A stretch of 64,000 nucleotides of DNA from assembly GCF_000716785.1 (NCBI RefSeq), contig NZ_JNYY01000025.1, forward strand, positions 62,001 to 126,000. Direction: 5' to 3'. The notes beneath the pieces are model-generated. The model was given only the letters and a program-made list of their open reading frames with translations. It had not been told where the DNA came from and did no database searches. The translations under genes were made by a program, and so were the position numbers. The DNA is from Amycolatopsis vancoresmycina. Lineage in GTDB: Bacteria > Actinomycetota > Actinomycetes > Mycobacteriales > Pseudonocardiaceae. Of the stretch, positions 16,469-23,477 are shown piece after piece (position 1 is the first letter of the stretch; the number at the start of each line of letters is the position of its first letter).

Positions 16469-19000
16469 TCAGGCGAACCGCCACAGGTGGTCCGGCGTCC
16501 CGTTGTCGTCCCACTGGGTCACCTGGGCACCGTCCGCCGTGGACTGCTGGTCGACGGCCAGCACCTTGCCGCTGCGGACGTTGACGAGCTTCGACCAGCC
16601 GCCGCCGGCGTCGACGATCCGCCAGTTGTGGTCCGGGGTGCCGTTGTCGCGGTACTGCTGGACGTGGGCGCCGTTGTCGAGGCTCTGGTCGTGCACGGCG
16701 AGGACCTTGCCGCTGTTGCGGTTGACGATCCGGACGGTGCCGTCGCCGTTGTCGACCACGGCCCAGAGGTGGTCGGCGGTGCCGTTGTCGGTCCACTGGG
16801 TGACTTCGGCCATGTCGGCCAGCGACATGTCCGAGACGGCGAGGACCTTGCTCGAGCGCTGGTTCTGCAGCTTCCGCCAGACCGTCGCCGAGGCGGCCGG
16901 GCGGGTCAGCAGCGCGAGGTAGCCCCCGGCGACCGGGCGGGCCTGGAAGCCGCGCTGGGTGGCGTCGGCGACGACGTACCAGTCGCTGAACGGCACCCGC
17001 TGCGGTGTGGTGTTGGCGTAGCTGTAGACGCCCTCGACCAGGGTGGTGCGGATGTTCGGCTGGTCGGTGAGCCAGGCCGCGGTCCACAGTTCCCAGTCGG
17101 CCTTCGTGTAGTTGTTGCGCGGGTCGAGCAGGACGCCGTGGGCACCGGCGCGGGCCTGGTACCAGGCGGCCTCCTGCGCCGCGACGCCGAGCGGGACGAG
17201 GTCGAGGCCGAGCACGCGGTCGGCGAAGCCGTTGTACTTGAGGCTCCACGTGCCGGGCTGGTCGTAGGCGAGCCGCAGGTGCTGGCCGTCTTCGGCGAGG
17301 GTCACCCACTGGCTGACGTAGCTGCGGGACGTCGAGCGGTACCGCTGGACGTCGGCCGCGTTGCCGGTCGCGGTGGCGATGATCCCCATCGCGCCGACGC
17401 CGATGATGCCCTTCAGCGCCAGGTTCGCGCTGTGGGCGATGAAGCCGGTGAAGTCGTCGGTCTGGTTCTGGAAGCCGGGGTCGAGGGTGTTGGCGATCAG
17501 GTATTCGGCCCACTGCCGCAGGATCCGGTAGTGGGTGGTCGCGAAGGCGACGGCGTCGGCCTGCGGCAGCCGCTGCACCAGGGCGGCGGCCATGATCAGC
17601 AGGTTGGCCGACTCCTCGACCGGCATGCTCTCCTCGTTGCCGTCGTTGTGCCCGGTGGCGTCCGGGTAGTGGGTGCCGAGGTCGTGCTCGGCGAACTGCA
17701 TCGGCCAGCCGCCGCGCTCGGCGTAGTCGAGCAAAGGCTCCAGCAGCAGCCGCAGGTAGGCCGGCGAAAGGTAGAGGTAGGCGGGGAACGCCGGATAGGT
17801 GACGTCCACTGTGGACATGTTGCCGTTGGAGGAGATCTCCTTGAGGAACACCCAGGGCGCGCCGCCCCGGTCGACCAGTTCGGTGCCGCCGAACGCCTGC
17901 CGCAGCGCGAGCGCGCAGATCCCGGCGTAGTGCTCGCCGGTGCTCCCGCCCCCTGCCGCGGCGGCGGCGTCGTCGTGCAGGCGCTGGTCGATCGCGGTCG
18001 CGGCGGCCAGTGCCGAGGCGTAGTCGTTCGCGAACCACACGGCCATGTCCGGCCAGCTGCCCCAGTAGTGCGTCCACCACGGCCGCAGTTCGGTGCCGAG
18101 GTACCGGACCGCGGGGGTGCGGACGTGCCCGATGGCGAGGGTGAAGGGGGCGGCCGTGCCGCCGGCCGGGACGGTGCCGAGGTTCCGGTTGAAAGCGAGC
18201 ACGGGCCAGCGGTCGTTGATCGCGCGCGGCTGCGCGGTTTCGCTGGTGTTGTTCAGGGCGCCCTGGGCCGCCGAGGCGCCGCGCACGACGGTGTCCTGCC
18301 CGATCTGCCAGGTGGTCCCCGACGCCGGCGCGGCGAGGACGAGGGAGCCCCAGCTCGCCTGGTCCCCGTTTTCCTGCAGCACGCCGGGGGCGGCCGGGGT
18401 GCAGCTGAGGAGGGTGTAGCCGTTCGACTGCTGCTGGGTCCAGGTGACCGGGGTGGCGGTGTTGCCGTGCACCCACTCGGCGGAGGTGTCGAAGTGCAGG
18501 TCGACGGCGTGCGCGCGGCCGTCGGCGCTGGCGGCCTGGAGGGTGACGTACCCGAACGGCACGCACTGGCGCTGCAGGTTGCCGGGGTCGACGGGCGAGA
18601 AGAAGGTGACGGTGAGGTTCACCCCGCCGCCGGTGAGGACGTAGGTCGAGCGGGTCCCGGTGACCTGCAGGCTGACCTGGGTCATCGGGGTCGTGGCCGG
18701 GCTGCCGGGCGCACCGGCGAAGAGGTAGGCGACGCCGTCGATGCGGGCGATGCCGCAGAGCGCGGTGATGTGCCCGGTCCAGAAGCTCGACCAGGTCCCG
18801 GCCAGGTTGTCGGCGGCCTGCCAGGTGGACAGGTAGGGCGAGCGGACGATCAAGGGCGTGGCGGGCGGCCGGATCGGGCTGAAGGTCCCGGCGGAGGCCG
18901 TCCCGGGCAGCCAGAGAGCGGCAGCGACGGCGGCAGCAGAGGCCCCGGCGAGCCGGAGCAGGTCACGGCGGGTGAGGTGATCGCGTTCTCGGGAGGACAT
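16469..19000 (-). CDS. Tat-exported DUF5127/DUF4965 glutaminase-like protein with C-terminal ricin-type lectin
   Basis: An 843-residue secreted protein. The Tat signal is TRRDLLRLAG, then a hydrophobic run to TASA (about residue 37). DUF5127 (N-terminal beta domain) and DUF4965/DUF1793 (helical toroid, about 330-690) follow, a layout known from fungal GtaA glutaminase. The last 140 residues are a ricin-type lectin with three repeats ending in DHLW, DHNW and DHLW and SGKVLAV motifs. The enzyme fold is (alpha/alpha)6, so glycoside hydrolysis is as likely as glutaminase activity. A LacI-type dyad sits 45 bp before the start. An ATG at 19000 follows GGAAGGGG. Confidence 0.85.
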   Translation of the reverse strand: MSSRERDHLTRRDLLRLAGASAAAVAAALWLPGTASAGTFSPIRPPATPLIVRSPYLSTWQAADNLAGTWSSFWTGHITALCGIARIDGVAYLFAGAPGSPATTPMTQVSLQVTGTRSTYVLTGGGVNLTVTFFSPVDPGNLQRQCVPFGYVTLQAASADGRAHAVDLHFDTSAEWVHGNTATPVTWTQQQSNGYTLLSCTPAAPGVLQENGDQASWGSLVLAAPASGTTWQIGQDTVVRGASAAQGALNNTSETAQPRAINDRWPVLAFNRNLGTVPAGGTAAPFTLAIGHVRTPAVRYLGTELRPWWTHYWGSWPDMAVWFANDYASALAAATAIDQRLHDDAAAAAGGGSTGEHYAGICALALRQAFGGTELVDRGGAPWVFLKEISSNGNMSTVDVTYPAFPAYLYLSPAYLRLLLEPLLDYAERGGWPMQFAEHDLGTHYPDATGHNDGNEESMPVEESANLLIMAAALVQRLPQADAVAFATTHYRILRQWAEYLIANTLDPGFQNQTDDFTGFIAHSANLALKGIIGVGAMGIIATATGNAADVQRYRSTSRSYVSQWVTLAEDGQHLRLAYDQPGTWSLKYNGFADRVLGLDLVPLGVAAQEAAWYQARAGAHGVLLDPRNNYTKADWELWTAAWLTDQPNIRTTLVEGVYSYANTTPQRVPFSDWYVVADATQRGFQARPVAGGYLALLTRPAASATVWRKLQNQRSSKVLAVSDMSLADMAEVTQWTDNGTADHLWAVVDNGDGTVRIVNRNSGKVLAVHDQSLDNGAHVQQYRDNGTPDHNWRIVDAGGGWSKLVNVRSGKVLAVDQQSTADGAQVTQWDDNGTPDHLWRFA

Positions 19001-19044
19001 CGGTGGCCCCTTCCACGGCGAGCGGCGAACGGCGCAGGGACCGT

Positions 19045-19071
19045 TTTACATCGTTGGTACAACGTTGTAAA
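19045..19071. promoter_or_regulatory. LacI-family operator upstream of the DUF5127 gene
   Basis: TTTACATCGTTG-GTA-CAACGTTGTAAA is an inverted repeat with one mismatch in twelve. AACGTTG-type cores are typical of LacI-family sugar regulators in actinobacteria. It is 45 bp upstream of the start at 19000, where repression is expected. No LacI gene is adjacent. Confidence 0.68.
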
Positions 19072-19146
19072 TCCGCCGAAGGTCGGGGTGGACCACCGGG
19101 GAGCGCAGGTCCGGTGCGGCTGCGGCACTCGTGGTCACGCGGGCGG

Positions 19147-19190
19147 TCGTGAGTGGTAAGGCGAGTTCTAACTCGCCTTACCACTCACGA
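19147..19190. repeat. 44-bp dispersed palindrome, copy 1
   Basis: Arms of 21 bp begin TCGTGAGTGGTAAGGCG and end AGTT; the centre is CT. The palindrome is perfect. It lies 26 bp downstream of the stop of the leftward gene at 19217, so it could end that transcript. Three further copies are at 48852, 53380 and 60343. Confidence 0.92.
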
Positions 19191-19216
19191 GCGTCAGGCG
19201 GGTTTCGGGCGGCTGG

Positions 19217-19690
19217 TCACGCCGTGCGGCCCGGGCGGTCCGAGGGCGGCCACACGTACGGCAGGTCCGGCGGCACGCCCGGGAACCGCGTCCCGTAGTG
19301 GTCCGGGTCCTTGCGCACCAAAGCCGACTGGTGGCTGCGGTGGAGCGCCTCGTCGCCCAGCCACGGCGGTACCTCGCCCGCCGCCGCGAGCTCCGGTTGC
19401 GTGCGGATCGCGCCGCCCACCGAGTGCTCGAACTCGCCGGTCAGCTTGACCGCGCACGTGTCCGCCGCGCCCAGGGCGCACCACACCGCGCACACCTCGA
19501 GGCCGTAGCGCGTCAGCGCCTCTTCGTAGCCCGTCCACATCTTCGCCGCCGGGTGGTGGCGCCAGCCGTAGCCAGGGATGACCAGTGCGCGCAGCACCTG
19601 AAGCGCCTCCACGCGCTGCTTGCCGAGGCGGCGGCGGTCCAGGGTGCGGGCGCTGGCGGTGAAGTCGGCGCACGGCAGGAACGTCTGCAT
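19217..19690 (-). CDS. MSMEG_6728 / pyrimidine-dimer glycosylase-like family protein
   Basis: A 157-residue protein. ATG 19690 is preferred because family members begin MQTFLPxADF, seen here as MQTFLPCADFTASAR. Further conserved blocks: LDRRRLGKQRVEALQVLRAL, WRHHPAAKMWTGYE and HRSHQSALVRKDP. Pfam places the family near T4 endonuclease V (Pyr_excise), whose catalytic Thr follows the initiator Met; here Gln follows, so DNA glycosylase activity is doubtful. It is short, cytosolic and stands alone. The 44-bp palindrome follows its stop. Confidence 0.78.
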   Translation of the reverse strand: MQTFLPCADFTASARTLDRRRLGKQRVEALQVLRALVIPGYGWRHHPAAKMWTGYEEALTRYGLEVCAVWCALGAADTCAVKLTGEFEHSVGGAIRTQPELAAAGEVPPWLGDEALHRSHQSALVRKDPDHYGTRFPGVPPDLPYVWPPSDRPGRTA

Positions 19691-19781
19691 CCCGGGCGGG
19701 TACCCCGCCGCGCCGCCGGGAACCACCGGCCACTGTGGACCGTTGCGGCGGCCCCGGCCGCGAAGCCGGGGCCGCCGGTGT

Positions 19782-20087
19782 TCACCGGGGGCCGGTGCGT
19801 CCGCGGGCCGCGACAGCTGCTTCCGGTTCGACGCTCACCCTGGGGCGCAGGGGCCGGGCTTCGAGGCCCTCGACGTCGATCACCAGGAACCAGTGGGCGT
19901 TGGCCGGGATGTGGATCTTGAACATCGGCGCGGTGGCCACCCCGCCGTGCATCCGGTAGTACTGCCGGCGCCGGTAGGCCTGGAAGTTGACCGCCGTCAG
20001 CAGCCTGACGTTGGCCATCGCGTCCAGGCGGACGGTGACCACCGCGTCTCTTCGCACTTTCCCGAGGTCGAACACGCTCGGTTCCAT
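19782..20087 (-). CDS. DUF1883-family protein
   Basis: A 101-residue protein. ATG 20087 is chosen because GAGGGAC precedes it and the DUF1883 domain begins directly (VFDLGKVRRDAVVTVRLD). Other family blocks: MANVRLLTAVNFQAYRR, QYYRMHGGVA and HWFLVIDVEGL. The family is small, beta-rich and of unknown function, and in some proteins it is fused to TIR domains. No fused or adjacent effector is present here. Confidence 0.78.
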   Translation of the reverse strand: MEPSVFDLGKVRRDAVVTVRLDAMANVRLLTAVNFQAYRRRQYYRMHGGVATAPMFKIHIPANAHWFLVIDVEGLEARPLRPRVSVEPEAAVAARGRTGPR

Positions 20088-20188
20088 TTCGTCCCTCTTC
20101 CACGCGTGGAGTTTCGGTTCCGGTTCTGCGGTCGCGGGCAGCGCGGAACGCGCCGCGGAGCACACGACGGGCGGCAGATCGGAACGGA

Positions 20189-21325
20189 TCAGCCGGGGCC
20201 GGTCCCCGGTTCGCACGGCCGCCACAGCGGCACGAAGTCCCCGTGTTCCCAGGTGGACGCCGGAAAACCGTGGATCCGGTGACCGGCGGCCAGGAAAGCG
20301 GCCGGAACGGTGGACCCGCTCCCGGACGCGACATCGGACGGCGCGGGACGCAAGGGCGCCGGAGTGTCCCCCGGCGCACCGCGCCGGGGCTGCAGAGCGG
20401 CACGAACGGCGGAGCGGGGCGGGGCGATTTCGCCGCTGCAGGCGCGGCCCGGCCGGGTCGGCGCCGCGGCCTCCGGCCGGAGGGCCGCCGCGGGCCTGGG
20501 TGCGGTCGCGGGCTCGGTGCCGGACAGGCCGGCGACCGGCGAAACCTGCGCGAGGACGGGCCGCGCGGCCAGGCTGGTGCCGAGCGGCAGGTGGCTGCCA
20601 CGCGCGGGAGGAGGCGCGCCGACGATGGGCTCGGTCACGGGCTGGAGGACACCGGCAACGGGACCGACGAGGCCCGCCACCGGCCGGGCAACGGCCGAGA
20701 CGACCGGTTCGACGACGGTCTTGACCACCTGTGTGAGTGGCTCGACGGAACGCACGATTTGCGAGACGGGTTCGGCAAGCGCGCCGACGGTGCCGACCAC
20801 GGGCGAGAGGACAGGACCGACGCCTGCGGCAGTCCCGGTCACAGGTGAGACGGCTTTCGCGGCTTCACGCGCCACCGGCTCGGCAATCGCGCCCACGCCG
20901 CGGGTCACCGGCGCGACAGCGCCTCCGGCCGCACGCGCCACCGGCGAAACAGCATCTCCGGTCGCGCGCGCCACCGGCTCAACTACTGCGGAAACGCTCC
21001 CCGCCACTGGCGACAACGCGGCTCCAGCTGCATGCGCCACCGGCTCGGCAACCGCACCCACGCCTCGGGTCACCGGCGAAACAGCGCCCCCGGTCGCACG
21101 CGCCACCGGGGCAACGACCTCACCAGCACTCCGCGCCACCGGCGAAACAGCATCCCCGGCCGCACGCGCCGAAACCCACCCGCCGACCGGATCCGCCGGC
21201 GTCGCCGCTTCCGCGGCCTGGCAGCACAACCACGACACCAGCCACAGCCCCGCCACCGCTCCCACCAAGACCAGCAGCCGCCGGGCGACGACGGCTCTGT
21301 CGCCCACCTTGCTGGCCCTGGACAC
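20189..21325 (-). CDS. Membrane-anchored or secreted Val/Ala/Pro-repeat protein
   Basis: A 378-residue protein; GTG 21325 is taken as start because TGGAGG lies seven bases upstream. A hydrophobic segment (about 15-38, LLVLVGAVAGLWLVSWLCC) acts as signal or anchor and ends at AEAATPAD. Residues about 45-225 are a degenerate repeat of 11 to 18 residues built on GxAVSPVAR and GAVAEPVAR. The C-terminal 150 residues are Pro/Arg/Ala-rich and disordered. No known domain is recognised. A wall-spanning or amphipathic solenoid is plausible. The flanking MarR and DUF1883 genes give no functional hint. Confidence 0.7.
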   Translation of the reverse strand: MSRASKVGDRAVVARRLLVLVGAVAGLWLVSWLCCQAAEAATPADPVGGWVSARAAGDAVSPVARSAGEVVAPVARATGGAVSPVTRGVGAVAEPVAHAAGAALSPVAGSVSAVVEPVARATGDAVSPVARAAGGAVAPVTRGVGAIAEPVAREAAKAVSPVTGTAAGVGPVLSPVVGTVGALAEPVSQIVRSVEPLTQVVKTVVEPVVSAVARPVAGLVGPVAGVLQPVTEPIVGAPPPARGSHLPLGTSLAARPVLAQVSPVAGLSGTEPATAPRPAAALRPEAAAPTRPGRACSGEIAPPRSAVRAALQPRRGAPGDTPAPLRPAPSDVASGSGSTVPAAFLAAGHRIHGFPASTWEHGDFVPLWRPCEPGTGPG

Positions 21326-21514
21326 TTCGGTGAACCTCCACGGGATGCGGGACTGGTCTTTACCCCTCAACGTGCCGCGTGACACGCCTGCTACGGGCCG
21401 CTCGGCGCTTCCACTCGACCGGCCTAGCGCTCCCCCGCCCGGCCACCGGACCCAAGGCTCCAGTCGGGTGAGGGCGCTCCACCGGTCGTCCGCCCCTGGA
21501 TTCCTCCGGCCCCT

Positions 21515-22003
21515 TCACGCCTCCTGCGCACGTCGTTGGCCCGACAGCGCGCCCAGTGCCGTGACTCCGTGCTGCAGGCCCTCGCGGAACGTCGTCCGCT
21601 GGCCCGGGCTCATGTCCGCGAGCAGGGCCTGCTCCAGCTCGGCGACCGCCGGTGCGCAGCCGGACAGCAGGTCGCGGCCCGCGTCCGTCAAGCCGGCCAG
21701 CAGGACGCGCTTGTTGTCCGGCTTCGGGGTACGCGCGATCAAGCCGCGCTTTTCCAGCGTCAGCACCATTTCGTGCATCGTCTGCGGGCGCAGGAACGAC
21801 CGGCGGGCCAGCTGCGCCGACGAAAGCGCGCCGCTGGCTTCGAGGACCGTCAGGGCCGTGTACTGCAGCGTGGTGAGCCCGAGCGGCCGCAGGGCGTCGT
21901 CGAGCAGCGCCCTGATCACCAGCTCGAGCCGTTTGACCAGGTAGAGGGTCAACGGCGGGCCGGCGGGCTGCTGCTCCGCGGAGGTGCTCACGGCGCCCAT
22001 CAT
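21515..22003 (-). CDS. MarR-family transcriptional regulator
   Basis: A 162-residue MarR regulator; starts at 22003 or GTG 21991 are possible. The winged HTH (about 45-115) includes LSSAQLARRSFLRPQTMHEM and the wing KPDNKRVLLAGLTDAG. It is divergent from the PaaK-like ligase gene with only 28 bp between starts. Both genes may have leaderless transcripts from overlapping promoters, so it probably controls the ligase. Phenylacetate or another aromatic acid would be a natural ligand, by inference. Confidence 0.85.
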   Translation of the reverse strand: MMGAVSTSAEQQPAGPPLTLYLVKRLELVIRALLDDALRPLGLTTLQYTALTVLEASGALSSAQLARRSFLRPQTMHEMVLTLEKRGLIARTPKPDNKRVLLAGLTDAGRDLLSGCAPAVAELEQALLADMSPGQRTTFREGLQHGVTALGALSGQRRAQEA

Positions 22004-22031
22004 GGCACGCGCGCGCCGCTATGCTCCGATC

Positions 22032-23477
22032 ATGGACCTCGGCCGGCAGACCCGCGTGCGGCAGGCGATCGACACCTTCTTCGGTCCGTCCCGGCCACCG
22101 GAACCCGGCCACGTCCTCGACCTGTTCCGCCGCACCGCGGAAACCGTTCCCGCCTACCGGAAGTTCCTCCGCGAGCACGGGATCGACCCCGGCAGCATCA
22201 CGACGATGGCCGCCTTCGGGCAGCTGCCGCTCACCGACAAGGCGTCCTACCACCGGAAGTACCCGCTGCCCGAGCTGTGCCGCGACGGTAGCTTCGACGG
22301 GCTCGACATGATCGCCGTCTCCTCCGGCTCCAGCGGTCACCCGACCGTCTGGCCGCGGTCGCTCGAGGACGAACTGCACGTGGCCCGGCGGTTCGAGCAG
22401 GTGCTCGTGGCCGCCTTCGACGCGGGACGGCGCCGGACGCTCGCCGTCGTCTGCTTCCCGCTCGGCACCTGGGTGGGCGGGCTGTTCACCACCGCGTGCG
22501 TGCGCCACCTCGCCGCCAAGGGCTGCCCGATCACCGTCGTCGCGCCGGGCAACAACAAGGCGGAAATCCTGCGGGTGCTGCCCGAGCTCGCGCCGCACTT
22601 CGAACAGGTCGTGCTGCTCGGCTACCCGCCGTTCGTCAAGGACGTCGTCGACACCGGGCTCGCCGAGGGCGTCGACTGGCCCGCGTACGCGATCAAGCTC
22701 GTGCTGGCGGGCGAAGTGTTCAGCGAGCAGTGGCGCGACCTGGTCGCTCAGCGGGCCGGGATCGCCGACCCGGTCCGCGACATCGCGTCGCTGTACGGCA
22801 CGGCCGACGCGGGCGTGCTCGGCACCGAAACCCCGCTGTCGGCGGGCATCCGCCGGTTCCTCGCCGGGCGGCCGGACCTGGCGCGGGAGGTGTTCGGCGA
22901 CGCGCGGCTGCCGACGCTGGTGCAGTACGACCCGGCCAGCCGGTTCTTCGAGGTGCACGAGGGCACGCTCGTCTTCACCGCCGACGGCGGCATCCCGCTG
23001 ATCCGCTACCACATCGCCGACGACGGCGGCGTCCTGCCGCACGCCGAGCTGCTCGAGTTCTGCGCCCGCCACGGCTTCACGCCACCGCCCGGCCCGGAGC
23101 TGCCGTTCGTGTACGTGTTCGGCCGGTCGCTGTTCACGGTGTCGTTCTTCGGCGCGAACATCTACCCGGAGAACGTCACCGTCGGCCTGGAACAGCCCGG
23201 CATCAGCGACACCGTGACCGGCAAGTTCGTCATCGAAGCGGCCGAGGACGCCGACCGGGACCGGCGGCTGCGCATCACGGTCGAAACGGCGCCGGGCGCG
23301 ACCGCCGACGCCGCCCGGATCGCGGCGGCCGTCCGCGCGCAGCTGGTGCGGCTCAACAGCGAGTTCGCGCACTACGTCCCACCGGAGCGGCAGCTGCCCG
23401 ACGTCGTCCTGCGCCCGGCCGGTGATCCCGAGTACTTCCCGGTGGGCGTGAAACACCGCTACACGCGGCCGTCCTAG
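22032..23477 (+). CDS. PaaK-like phenylacetate-CoA ligase family protein
   Basis: A 481-residue adenylate-forming enzyme starting at ATG 22032; TATGCT at 22020-22025 suggests a leaderless transcript. The P-loop-like motif VSSGSSGHPTVWPRS is near residue 98; LYGTADAG (A5-like), RYHIADDGG (A7) and a C-terminal lid domain with KHRYTRPS complete it. It activates a carboxylic acid to an acyl-AMP and thioester. The rest of the phenylacetate pathway is absent nearby, so a role in secondary metabolism or activation of another aryl acid is possible. MarR control is suggested by the divergent gene. Confidence 0.83.
   Translation: MDLGRQTRVRQAIDTFFGPSRPPEPGHVLDLFRRTAETVPAYRKFLREHGIDPGSITTMAAFGQLPLTDKASYHRKYPLPELCRDGSFDGLDMIAVSSGSSGHPTVWPRSLEDELHVARRFEQVLVAAFDAGRRRTLAVVCFPLGTWVGGLFTTACVRHLAAKGCPITVVAPGNNKAEILRVLPELAPHFEQVVLLGYPPFVKDVVDTGLAEGVDWPAYAIKLVLAGEVFSEQWRDLVAQRAGIADPVRDIASLYGTADAGVLGTETPLSAGIRRFLAGRPDLAREVFGDARLPTLVQYDPASRFFEVHEGTLVFTADGGIPLIRYHIADDGGVLPHAELLEFCARHGFTPPPGPELPFVYVFGRSLFTVSFFGANIYPENVTVGLEQPGISDTVTGKFVIEAAEDADRDRRLRITVETAPGATADAARIAAAVRAQLVRLNSEFAHYVPPERQLPDVVLRPAGDPEYFPVGVKHRYTRPS

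Noticed and set aside
15086..19159. A 1357-codon plus-strand open frame
   Set aside because: It lies antisense to well-recognised odc and DUF5127 genes; composition is that of reverse-strand shadow coding.
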